Assembly: GCF_020283565.1 (NCBI RefSeq)
Contig: NC_060060.1
Location: forward strand, 65,395,257 to 65,459,256
DNA length: 64,000 bases
From: Trifolium pratense
Lineage: Eukaryota > Streptophyta > Magnoliopsida > Fabales > Fabaceae
Reading direction: 5' to 3'
Of this stretch, positions 34,302 through 44,868 are shown piece by piece (position 1 is the stretch's first letter; the number at the start of each line of letters is the position of its first letter). The notes under the pieces are model-generated. The model was not told the origin of the DNA. It saw only the letters and a list, made by a program, of their open reading frames with translations, and made no database searches. Made by a program: the position numbers and the translations under genes.

Positions 34302-36378
34302 AATTCCATTGGACTTTCTAAGTGAAAGTGATTGATGTCTTTAGTATGTTGGAAAATTTTCAAATTTTGAAGGAAGTTTTCAACTTATATTTATTGAGGA
34401 CTTAATTAGCTATTATGAGTGATGGTTTACTCACTCTAAGTATGTAAATCTTCTTGTAAAGATGGGGCATGAGAATCTTGCCTCGATCAAAGTTAAGAAT
34501 TTGAGAACTAAAAAATTTACAACTATATTATTTAGTATATTATAAGTGAGTATTATATTGTGTAAAAAATGTACAAATTGTGTGATTATTTTTATCTTAA
34601 TGTGATGATCTGTGGTACTTTAACCGAACAAAAATAAGTTTATGCAATTCTTAGCATGTCTTTGATATGTATAATGTGAAGACAACTAGTAGACACAAGA
34701 ATTGCAAAAATGTAGAGTATAGTTATTTAATATGACTGTTAAGAATTCCCTCTTAACAAGCTAGCATTCCCTCTTACTTGTGTAAATAGCAAGTGAAGAT
34801 GGGGTTACGAAGTCATCAAATTATTTCGTTAAAAAGAAAGAAAATTAAAGTCATCAAATTCAAGTTTCAAAACCTTATATCAATTAGAATTTTACTTTTT
34901 GCACCCTCGGCATACATGCGCGTCACCTGGTATTCCGAAATTATTCACTCGCTACTTAGAAAGCGAGTGTGTAAATAGCAAAAATTGGGGGGGGGGGGGT
35001 AGATAGCAAATTGCAAAATGAGTTCGCTTTCTAGAATGCGAACTCCTTTTTTCATGATTTTTTTTCATTCTATGGGCCACATACGTTGGGGTTGAGTTAA
35101 AAATATTGTCACTCGCTACTTTGAGTGCGAAAAAGTGCTCGCATCCTAGAAAGTGAGAGGGTTAGTTTGGTCATTTCGGAGGGTGCGAAAAGATAGATTC
35201 TATCAATTATTACTACTGTGTCATTTTTCTTGATGGGCTCAAGCTCTACAATATCTTCTTTCTAAATGGGCTAGTCTCACCTTTGGTCTAATAAGACAGT
35301 TTCTCTTCTCACCCTCACGTTTCTTTTCCACCTCCAAAATATTCATAAGAAATTCGAAAAACGTTTTTCAAAATTTTCTGCGTGTTTTGCAATAGAAAAT
35401 AAATGTGGGGGGTGGGAAGAGAAAATTTTGTCTAATAACAACTATAGAATGAGCTAACAACGACTATAGAAGTGAGTGATCTTTTTACTATAGAGGTGAG
35501 TTAGTAAAAAAAAATATAAACTACGTTACCCGACTGAGAAGGAGACAGAAAGGGATCACCTGACCTTATCTTGAGTGAGATCCCTGAGCCTCACATGCAC
35601 CTCACCGGTTTTTCAATACCATCCCCTTGTAACGTAGGATGCGAGTGTGTAAATAATAAAAATTAGGGAAAAAACAATTTGCATCTTAGAATGTGAACCT
35701 TATAAACATGATTATTATCATTTCATCTATTTGTTTCAAACATAATTGATCATCGTGTCATTCCTAATCTTTTTTTTTTATGAAAGGCCTAATCGTTAAT
35801 ATCGTGTCTTTATAGTTTATACTATTTTTTTTTTTGGTTTTCACTATCATTATTCGGCTCACCGTACCGTCTAATCTGGTTCAATATTCAGTTCTAACAT
35901 CAAATAGTTCTAATCCCCTCCCAATTGCAATTGCGGAGGATCGAACCGTGATACTATTTTTTTTTTGTTAAATAGGTTAATGGTTATAAATTAACATCTT
36001 AAAATAAATAAATGATCTCGAATTCAAATTCCTTTTTTTTTTGGTACAATCCTTTTTTCAATTTCTAACCCTATATATAAAATACAATATATTCAATAAA
36101 CAGCAAAAAAAAAAAAAATTAAATAAAAAACCCTAAAATGGTAGTAGTAATGTGACGTTACAAGCTTTTCCGGTATGAGTCAAAATCCAAATCAACCCTT
36201 TTTTGAGTACCGAGTGAGAATAGTCAGTCACATCACAGCAACACTCCGTTTTTTTCGTTTCATGTGTTGATTGATCAGAAATTAGAGCAGAGAAGACATT
36301 GCATTCTAGGCTTCTTCTAGCTGTAACACACTAGCAACTTAGTATTACTAGTAACCAGTATTTCCCTCACTGTGATAA
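34302..36378. other. Intergenic between HSL2 and the AT-hook gene
   Basis: Contains a probable MITE at about 34897-35192 (ends TTTTGCACCCTCGG and complement of GGAGGGTGCGAAAA, interior with repeated CACTCGCTACTT blocks). A run of 12 G lies at about 34987-34998. A minus-strand SINE fragment lies at about 35851-35950 (complement of GGATCGAACCGTG). The last 150 bases are the likely 5' untranslated region of the next gene. Confidence 0.5.
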
Positions 36379-38728
36379 ATGTTTCAAGCAGCACTACAAT
36401 CCATGGAGAACAAGAACAAGAATAACAAACATTCATCTTTTGAACCCCAGGTATGAAATTTAACTCATTTCTTGTCTATTTTTTTTACTATGCTCAATCT
36501 TTCCTTATTTCTTGGTATTATACTTTGATTACTAGTTTGAAGTGATGAGAGGGAAAAAAAAATTAAAAAATAGGAAGGAACAAGTGAAAGATTAGAGGAG
36601 TTTAAATATGAGGACTTTAGAGGTTTTTTTTTTTTTTTTTTTTTATAATTTGTGAAACTCAAAAATTGAATTGGAGGTTCGTTTTGGAGGATTTATATGA
36701 ATTCTTCAAATTCAATTTAAGTTGTTATAATATTCTCAAAATTAAAAATATATACTCCTCCCGGTCCGGTCTAGATACATCAATTCTACCCAGAATCTAA
36801 AAGGTAAACTTTTTCATGTATAAAATGTGAAAAATTTCTTTATTTCTATTCTATTTTCCTCCATCCAAAGTCCTCCCTCCCCTCCAAACTCACAAACAGA
36901 GGGGTTCCGGAGGGTGTTTGGAAGGAGGGAAAGGCACCCAAAATTTCGGGGACGGCCCTGCTCGCAAACAATTGCATATATTGCAATTTGATTTGTGTAA
37001 CCACTCTTTTTCATTTTATTAACAGAACAATCAGGACAAAGCTGAGGCAAATATGACTCTTGGACAAAGTAATGCTTCACATGACAATGTGCCTAACTCA
37101 AATCAACAACAACAAACATCAATGTATCAGTGGCCTTATTATACTTCTCAAAATTCCACACAAGCACCATGGCAGCAGTTTCCACTTCCACAACAAAGTC
37201 ATGTGTTTTGGCCACAATTGTTTGTGACAAATATCCCTCCTTTTTTTCAGTCATTCAATGCTAATGGCTTGCAAGCTATTCCTATTGTACCTGAAGCTAC
37301 TTCCTCAACAACCCAACATTTGGTTCCAAATATGTCTTATCATGTTGGATACACATTTCCTGGCTCTTTAGGTATGTATGTAATTGTTGATTTTTGTATG
37401 ACTTGTAGTTACTTAAGAATTTTTGCATTATATTTTGATACCTATTTTACCAAATATTACGGAACTAGTAGTTTTTTTCCTATATATAGCGTTGACACTT
37501 TAGATTGAATGTGTGCCATGTGTTCAACATTGATGCATTATTGGTGTCGACATGTTTTTCTCAGAGTCAGAAAAAAACATTATGGAACTAGTAGTTTTTT
37601 CCTATGTATGGAACTAGTAGTTTTTTCCCATATTGACACTTCAGATTGAATGTGTGTCTGGTGTTCAACATTGATACATTATTGGTGTCGACATGCTAGC
37701 GTCAATGTCCTACTTTTACCAAATATTATGGAACTAGTAGTTTTTTCCTATACATAGCATTGACACTTCAGATTGAATGTGTGTCATGTGTTCAACATTG
37801 ATATATTATTGGTGTCAACATGTTAGTGTCAGTGTCCTACTTTTTCCATTGTAACTGATATACTACCATTTTATATTTTTATGCTACATTATTGTAAGCA
37901 ACTCAACTGTGAAAAATAAACATGTAACTTAATTAAGATGTAAAGTTTGATACTTTCTTTACAGTTCCTTGGAATCAATCTTCTTGTTTGGCTCAGATGA
38001 ACCAATTACAACATCCGTATGTTCCCAATGTTGTTGAAGCTCAGGTGAATACCTCTTCCCAATTCTCGCAATCAAATTATGTTCATTATTTTGGTTTCTA
38101 GTTCCTTGATGAGAAATATGAACAAGTTTATTAATTCTTGCAGTCAACGGAGACTGCTAAGTTATGGAGTATGGTAAATAAATTGCAAGCTGAAGTTTCT
38201 GATTACAAGGCTAGACTAACTAAGCTTGAAGAAGAAGTTTCATCACTCAAAAAACATAAAGTGGAAAAGCCTATCAATGAAATTCTGAGCACTATTCCGG
38301 TAGGAACAGCTCAACCGCGAAAGAGAGGGAGGCCTTCTAAGAAATCATCGAACTCAATCAATGCATTACACGGATCTCAACTAGCTCACGGAAGAAAACC
38401 GGCACCAAGTCAACCTCAGCTTGTGATGAAATCACCCATCTTTAAAACAGTTGTCCTTGAAAAGGTGGAAAATAAAGAAATATCAACTCATTCTGCTAAA
38501 CATATTGGGAATACTGGTAATGTGAATCTTGATTGGACTTATCGAACACCTTCTCAGGACTCTGCAAGACATGTGTTAAATGCAACACATCAACAAGGAG
38601 TGAACATAACTCATGGACATAATTTTGAAAACGCTTCTAAAGAGCAGAAAGATGGTAACGTAGGATCAACTGAAGATGAAAATGAGGAAGAAACGGGAGA
38701 TGAAGAGGGCACTAGTTCTTCTGCATAA
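36379..38728 (+). CDS. AT-hook and coiled-coil nuclear protein, family not recognised
   Basis: Four exons, 36379-36450, 37026-37371, 37965-38044 and 38144-38728, join in frame with GT-AG introns to give 360 residues. The N-terminal half is rich in Q, N, P and aromatic residues (low complexity, probably disordered). Residues about 171-205 form a heptad-like coiled coil (VNKLQAEVSDYKARLTKLEE). An AT-hook core, RKRGRPSKK, follows, with RGRP at 227-230; AT-hooks bind the minor groove of AT-rich DNA. The end is acidic (DENEEETGDEEG). This suggests a DNA- or chromatin-bound regulator, but no catalytic or classical transcription-factor domain is visible. The start is the first in-frame ATG, directly before the first splice donor. 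Exon structure is inferred from splice sites and phase, not from transcripts. Confidence 0.8.
37448..37846 (+). repeat. Tandem repeat of about 120 bp in the second intron
   Basis: Three units starting with GGAACTAGTAG at 37461, 37584/37610 and 37730, each followed by ATTGACACTT-AGATTGAATGTGTG and GTTCAACATTGAT blocks. A 26-bp partial unit separates the first and second. Non-coding. Confidence 0.85.
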
Positions 38729-39147
38729 GATATTGGTGTAACAAAAGGGGACGGCTGCACTATGAGTAATGCCAAAGCAACTAGTTCAAAATGTTTATCT
38801 CCCTTTAATATGTGATCGTACTTTTTTGTATTAAGTAACTTAGCATGTAATTTCTTGACAATAGATTTGCTGGATTATGGGATCACTCAGCTTAATGTTG
38901 ATAGCTTGATGAAAGGTTATCCTGAATTTTTTGGTCATATTGTGACTTGTTCCTTCAAATGAGAGGGCACTTGATAGTCAAATTAGAGGTCCCTTTGATT
39001 GACCATATATACTTTTTTTTTTGTGAATATATTTTTTGGGTGGTTTTTAAATGGGTCTTGAACTCTTGATAACGAGGCACGTGTTAAGAAATACCAAAGT
39101 GAAATTTAACATTAAGGAAAACATGCTTAGTTTAACTCTACTTAACA

Positions 39148-39345
39148 TAAGAGAAATGTTATTTAGACATTTGAGACAAAAATACAATATTTAGGGACAA
39201 TTATATCATTTCATATCATTCCCCATTCCACCATTATTATTTCTTCTCTACCAATTTCTACCTTTTTATTAGGGAAATAACATAATTGCCCCTAGTAGAT
39301 GTTGTATTTTTATCTAAAAGTTGTGTCTAAATAACATTTCTCTTA
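39148..39345. mobile_element. MITE with TAAGAGAAATGTTATTTAGA ends
   Basis: A 198-bp element whose ends are a perfect inverted repeat of 21 bases, extended imperfectly inward (ACAAAAATACAA...). Non-coding; a TA/TAA-type target is likely but not proven. Confidence 0.8.
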
Positions 39346-39879
39346 ACCTAAAAGTTTGTTAACCAATGCCCCCAACATTAATTAAGGTGACAAAAAAAGT
39401 AATTTTATATTGAAAATAATACTTTATATACTTTTAAAACTTTGACTACACAAATTTTATAACATTTCTTCTAGACATCAGGTAAACAATACTATGTGAA
39501 TATCTAGTTATATAATCACATCGGAAATTGATGTTTTAATAACAATGTAATGTCAATGGGTCGAGTAAACCCATTTCATCTTAACCTCCATCATTTTCTC
39601 TCGTTTTCAAACAATTCAATGGAAAATAGGAATTACCAGCAACCCCGACAACAACCTCGAGTATTGAACATACATGTATTCCTTCTACGAATGTATGAAT
39701 ATTTCTTCGATCTTACCGGAACACCTCAAATTCACTTCAACCTCGATTCAGTCAACTTCATAGCATGAGTCGCATGCATCGTCATCAGGTAAATAATACT
39801 GTAAGTCTCACATGATGCAATTTAAAAAGAATACCATGACACATAATTTTATTACCCAAGGCTGCGCAGACTTCTTCTT

Positions 39880-40180
39880 TTAAAAAGAATAAAAAATAAA
39901 AGCGCCGCCTAGTCTTACTCCTTCTCAAACCCTCGCCACTGATCCCTACACCCACCACCGATCCTAGCTCTTCATCTCCCTCTCTAAATGAAACTAATCC
40001 AACCATATGGAAACCTCTTGATGCCATAGTTCTGCGGTGGATTTATGGTACCATATCCACTGACCTTCTCCATGTGACTCTACCACACAAACAGCTTGGA
40101 AACGTCTCTTCAACATCTTCTTTGACAACAAGAATTCCCTCGCGTCACCATGGAGCAATTTTGTGATACCATAACAGAAT
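39880..40180 (+). pseudogene. copia gag relic
   Basis: Fragments of a copia-type gag protein read on the + strand in shifted frames: WKPLDAIVLRWIYGTIS (about 40009-40060) and, in another frame, TAWKRLFNIFFDNKNS (about 40090-40140). This order is typical of the UBN2/gag domain of plant copia elements. Frameshifts and stops show it is dead. No LTRs were found nearby. Confidence 0.65.
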
Positions 40181-40246
40181 TATGTCTCCGGTGTTTCATT
40201 ATACAATAATGACATGATATTGAATGGGCCTAATTATTCTCTAACT

Positions 40247-40458
40247 AAGGATATGTTTGGATTCAACTTATTTTTGAGCTTATTCAAATAAATAAAGTTT
40301 TATGTTAATTTATAAGTTTTCACTAATAAAAATTGTATTTTTATAAGTTATTTTCTCATAAACTACCTTAAAAAGTTTATAATAATTCATAAAAACTTAT
40401 TTAATTACATTAGCTATTTTGCATAAGCTTAAAAATAACACAATCCAAACGTACCCTA
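40247..40458. mobile_element. MITE with ends AAGGATATGTTTGGATT / AATCCAAACGTACCCT
   Basis: A 212-bp inverted-repeat element; arms contain AACTTATTTTTGAGCTTATTC and its complement. Part of a second copy occurs at about 42920-43075, and a larger relative may lie at 46930-47521. Confidence 0.7.
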
Positions 40459-40636
40459 AATATAGAAAATACTCATAATTTATACGATGAATATTTTATA
40501 TTCTCTTTTTCTTTTTTGGTACAAGAATATTTTATATTCTTTTTTTTTTTGAAGCATTTATATTCTTTTTTTTAATCAAACAAACTTAATGCATTTCATT
40601 AACTATTATATGTTCGATACATAACAGAGGCATAAG

Positions 40637-41114
40637 TTATGGTGCATAAGCAAGGTTTATGCACACCATGCATAAACACCCCAGATTGCTTAGCGCGCCC
40701 CCAGTTTGCTTAATGTGCCCCCCAGTTTGCTTAGCGCGCCCCCCAGATTGCTTACCGCCCCCCAAATTACTTAGCGCGCCCCCCAAATTGTTAAGCGCGC
40801 CCCCCACCCCCAACATAAATAACACAAAACCATTCCACAAGCAGAATGGTTTTGAATTACAACCCTCTAAAACCATTCGACAATAAAAATGGTTTTGACA
40901 TTATAAGTACATCTAATTTGAAACCATTCCACAACAAAAATGGTTTTGGGGGACGCGCGAGAAAATTTGGGAGGTGCGTAAGAAAATTTGAGGGGCGCGC
41001 GAGAAAATTTGGTGGGCGCTAAGTAAATGGGGGCGCGCTAAGCAATTTGGGGGTGCGTTAAGCAATTTTCATTATTTATGCATGGTGCATAAGGAAAAAG
41101 CTTTTGCACCATAA
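40637..41114. mobile_element. Foldback element with GC-rich arms and three internal hairpins
   Basis: Outer inverted repeats TTATGGTGCATAAG... pair with the right end. Each arm holds tandem units of about 22-24 bp (CCCCCAAATTGCTTAGCGCGC and, on the right, the complement). The central loop has three copies of a small palindrome, AAACCATTC...GAATGGTTT type, at about 40828-40855, 40869-40898 and 40920-40948. Non-coding; open frames on both strands result from the repeats. Confidence 0.75.
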
Positions 41115-41481
41115 CCACTGAATAATATCAAATCTATGGAAGCTATCCCAAGAATTGACCACCCTAACAAGAGTATGAGCAACCAAATTCGCTTGCCTCC
41201 TAACAAACTTCACCTCAAAGTTTAGAAAAGACGACATAAAAATAATAATATCATGAACGATCTAATAATTCTAAAACTAGAAGAAACTAAAACTTGCATT
41301 TTATGTATGTGTAAGAGTCGGGCATATATATCAATAAACCTAAATTAAAAATTTGTGGAGTTGATCTACTCAATGAGATCTTTGAATTCAACGATTGGAT
41401 TGAAGAAATATAATGTCGATATCGAGTTATTAAGCGGAGTAAGTCAATGGAGACTTACTCTTGGAGTCAACAGATCCCTCG

Positions 41482-41483
<2 letters not shown>

Positions 41484-41517
<34 letters not shown>
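41484..41517. repeat. (AT)n microsatellite
   Basis: About 17 AT repeats at the left edge of the next inverted-repeat element. Confidence 0.95.
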
Positions 41518-41519
<2 letters not shown>

Positions 41520-41520
<1 letters not shown>

Positions 41521-42508
41521 TTGTTAATTTATACCCACCTAAAAACATGAAGGTCTAAATTAGCAAGGTGCACTATCAAATGTTAGTTGGTTCAGTGGTG
41601 ATTGACGCTGAACTTGGTAGGGAGGACCACGGTTCGATCCCCGCAACTGCATTTGGGAGGGGATTGGAACCAATTGACACCAGAACTTGCCCCGAACTCT
41701 CGACTACTAGGACCCCCTTCCCCTAAGAACCAGAGGGTTAAAACAAAAAAAAATTAGCAAGGTGCACATTTTCACTTTGGACAAAAAAAATCTTGACACG
41801 TAGTTATTTTACACTAAAATATTAAGGGTTAGTTGGATAAATATTACTAAATGTTTATGCACTCATTTACTAATTTAGACCCACTTAATTATAAATATAA
41901 ACAACCTAAATAAGCAACCTAAAAAATAAAAAATACGATTTTACACAAACCAAACATAATAGCTTATTAAGTATGTGAAAGTGATTCAATGGCTACAGTG
42001 AACAATTCTTATTCCCAATCTTCAATTTCCTGCATTCATTCATACTAAATTGTTCAATTTCCTGCATTCATTCATACTAAATTGTTTAGACAACAACAAA
42101 TAGTATATTAGAATGAATAAATAAGAAAATATAGATACTGACGCAGTAGGAGAAAGATGAGCGAAAACGAGACGATCACTGTCGTTGATATCAAGCAAAT
42201 ACGCTGCAACCTTCCCATGTCATTCTCGATTTATTATTTTTACAAGACATTTTTCTCAATTTTAAATTCTTCAATACAATATGTAACAATAAAAAAAAAA
42301 AAAAACATGTTTAATGTCTTTTAAAACATAAAGGGATTTATAAATAAAGTGGGTGTAAATTAAGGAACATTTTAAATGAAAGTTATAAAACTATCCCTCA
42401 AGTTACTAGTTTTAAATAATAAATACCAATGATTTTTTTTTGTCTAAAGTGAAAAGGTGCATGTTGCTAATTTAGACCTTCATATTTAAGTGGGTCTAAA
42501 TTAACAAT
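41520..42508. mobile_element. Inverted-repeat DNA element interrupted by a SINE
   Basis: Left end TTGTTAATTTATACCCACCT ... GAAGGTCTAAATTAGCAAGG. The right end is its complement, and the arms extend to the GTCCAAAGTGAAAA block. The left arm is split by the SINE at 41574-41751. The interior is non-coding; the superfamily is not identified. Confidence 0.7.
41574..41751 (+). mobile_element. tRNA-derived SINE with 16-bp target duplication
   Basis: The insert is flanked by AATTAGCAAGGTGCAC at 41558-41573 and 41752-41767. It has an A-box-like GTTAGTTGGTTCAGTGG, a B box GGTTCGATCCCC, and ends in an A-run, so it is a complete retroposed SINE. Related, more degraded copies lie near 6224, 20690, 25690, 35851 (minus) and 61060 (minus). 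Confidence 0.85.
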
Positions 42509-42532
42509 AAAACAACTCATTAAAAAAACCAA

Positions 42533-43380
42533 GGCTTAAATATCATATTAGTCACTATATGTTCCCGTTTTTTTGGTTTTAGTCCCTGTATTTTTTTTTT
42601 TTAAAACAGTCCCTACATGTCCAATTCATTTTGGTTTTCGTCCCTCCCCTATCAAAAATACTGATGTGACTAATGACATGACATGTGGCATGTTGACGTG
42701 GCAAATGAAGGACTAAAACAAAAAAAAAGTTATTATCGAAGGACCAAAACCAAAAAATAAAGTTTAAAATCCCTAATATTAAAAAAAAATTGTTTTTAGT
42801 TTAACGTTTTTTAATTTTAAAAATAAATAAAAAAACAATTTTTTTTACGTAAGACAAATTATATTATTAACAACTTGTTAGTGCCTTGATGGTCACTTGT
42901 TATTAGTTTATGCAATATTAAGGCTCCGTTTAGATTAACTTATTTTTGAGCTTATTCAAACAACTTATACAATATAAATTAGGCTTTATGCTATTTTATA
43001 TGTTCACACTAGTGAAAATTGTATTTTATAAGCTATTTTATCATAAACTACCTTGACAAACTTATAATACTCCCTATTGGTGAATTAAAATAAAGATATA
43101 ATAGGAAAATAAGGTGCAAAAATACACTTTCTTAATATTTTTTTTTCTAAAATGTCAAGTAATTTGAAACGAAGGAAGTAATACATAAAAATTTGGTTTT
43201 GGTCCTTCATTTGCCACGTCAGCATGTCATATGTTATGCCGTTAGCCACATTATCATTTTTGAGAAGGGAGGGACGAAAACCAAAATGAATTGGACATTT
43301 AGGGACTGTTTTAAAAAAAAAACATACAGGAACTAAAACCGAAAAAACAGGAAAATACAGGGACCAATGTGATATTTAAG
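42533..43380. mobile_element. Foldback element with long arms (GGCTTAAATATCAT ends)
   Basis: Arms of about 190 bp match in inverted orientation, including TTTTGGTTTTCGTCCCTCCC and GACGTGGCAAATGAAGGAC blocks. The interior carries a partial copy of the MITE family at 40247-40458 and a degraded Stowaway-like end (ACTCCCTATTGG). Non-coding. Confidence 0.75.
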
Positions 43381-43857
43381 AAAAAACAATTTGAAATTTC
43401 CTTATATAATTTGAAACAATAAAACAATTTTTTTTCTAATACGAATGGAGTAACATTTTTTTTTTTCTAATACGAATGAACTAATACGAATGGAGTAACA
43501 TTTTTTTCTTATATAATTTGAAACAATAAAACAATTGTTTTTTCTTTTATAAATGGATTGAATATTTCCTTTTAAACTTTCTTTTACTATCCAAACAAAT
43601 CATTGAAAAAAACAAACACTACCATATAATTTTTTTTATTTTATCATATTGTTTTATCAATCAGATATGAGTAACAATCCTATTCAAAGTCAAACACATA
43701 ATAAACACACACATTCTCTCTCTAAATCTAAATCTTAATTACAAGTACACAACAAACACCTCATTATTCTCTCTCCCAAACACACATTACTAATGTGAGA
43801 TGTGATTACTATACGTAACGTAACTAGTAACGCCATCACTCATCTCATCTTTCAACA
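43381..43857. other. Upstream region of the SMI1-like gene
   Basis: AT-rich DNA with short tandem phrases (TAATACGAATG(A/G) repeated at about 43438-43496), then a CT/CA-rich leader (CTCTCTCTAAATC, CACACATTAC) that is probably the promoter and 5' untranslated region. The A at 43858 starts the first ATG of the gene. Confidence 0.45.
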
Positions 43858-44868
43858 ATGACCACCACCACCACCTTCAATCACAATCAAACAACAACAA
43901 CAACAACAACAAAATCATCATCAATTTCGTCAAAACCACCTAGACCAAAACGAAGAATATGTTTCTCATTCACAACATATGCAAACAACCTAATCCAACA
44001 TCTCAAATCATCCAACATCATAATCGAAAAAGGACTCACCGAATCAGAATTTTCACTTCTCAAATCAAAATTCAATCTCAATTTCCCACCTGACCTTCGA
44101 ACAATTCTCCAACAAGGTCTTCCAATCTCACCAGGTTTTCCCAATTGGCGTTCTTCATCAAAACAACAAATCAAAATTCTTCTTAATCTTCCAGTTTCAT
44201 CCATCCTAAGACGTGTTAAAAATAACCGTTTTTGGCATCCTTCCTGGGGTCCACTCCCGAAAGATCCAGTGTCAGCTGCGGAGAAGATTTTATCTGATGC
44301 TCCGCAGCTTGTTCCGGTCTTTCGGCATTGTTATATATGTTGTTCTCCTAATATTGCTGGTAATCCTGTTTTTTACGTTGATCATGGTGGTGATGTTAGG
44401 TTGGTGAGTAATGATGTTGTTGGATTTTTTCGGGATTCGGGTTTTTTGAAAAGCATTGAGAATGAGGATGAGATGGATCCGGTTTGGGCAGCGAGGGAGG
44501 CGAGGAGGATTGAGGTATGGTCGGAGGTGGCGGATGGGAGAGGGGAGAGAGGGTGGAAGTGGTGGTGGGATGATCGGAAGAGAGAATTTGGTGGGTGTAT
44601 GGATGGTGTTTTGCGGAGGTTGAGGGAAGGTGGTTGGAAAGAAGAAGAGATACGTGAAATGATGATGATGAATGAAGAAAAAGAGAAGCGTGAGGAGCAC
44701 GTGAGTGTTTTGGCATTGACATTATTGCGTGCGGGATGGAGCAGGGAAGATGTGGTGTACTCTCTTGGGGTTGATGTAGGAAAATCATGGTTGGATTTGG
44801 ATTTTGAATCGGAAGAAGAAGATGTCGCCGCCACCGCCGTTGTCGGCGTCAATAAGAATAAGCGATGA
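43858..44868 (+). CDS. Single-exon protein, possibly SMI1/KNR4-like
   Basis: 336 residues from the ATG at 43858. A threonine-rich N-terminus is followed by a basic patch (PPRPKRRICFSF). Residues about 60-105 (GLTESEFSLLKSKFNLNFPPDLRTILQQGLP) resemble the start of SMI1/KNR4-type domains, in which a helix and a PP(D/E)LR motif precede the core. NPVFYVDHGGDVRLVSNDVVGFF near 170-192 fits the later strand region. The C-terminal third is charged and helical (RRLREGGWKEEEIREMMMM, then an acidic stretch). No signal peptide or membrane segment. KNR4-type proteins act as regulatory scaffolds in fungi; a plant role is not inferred here. The domain call is tentative; the gene itself is well supported by its length, by the absence of repeats and by having no internal stop. 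Confidence 0.8.
   Translation: MTTTTTFNHNQTTTTTTTKSSSISSKPPRPKRRICFSFTTYANNLIQHLKSSNIIIEKGLTESEFSLLKSKFNLNFPPDLRTILQQGLPISPGFPNWRSSSKQQIKILLNLPVSSILRRVKNNRFWHPSWGPLPKDPVSAAEKILSDAPQLVPVFRHCYICCSPNIAGNPVFYVDHGGDVRLVSNDVVGFFRDSGFLKSIENEDEMDPVWAAREARRIEVWSEVADGRGERGWKWWWDDRKREFGGCMDGVLRRLREGGWKEEEIREMMMMNEEKEKREEHVSVLALTLLRAGWSREDVVYSLGVDVGKSWLDLDFESEEEDVAATAVVGVNKNKR
44536..44569 (+). other. Potential G-quadruplex motif inside the coding region
   Basis: Four G-runs (GGG-AGA-GGGG-AGAGA-GGG ... GGTGGTGGG) within 34 bases encode the G/W/R-rich stretch of the SMI1-like protein. The last loop is long, so stability is uncertain. Confidence 0.4.

Noticed and set aside
39550..39768. 72-residue plus-strand frame
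   Set aside because: Starts with ATG but shows no domain and lies among MITEs next to the gag relic; possibly part of retroelement debris.
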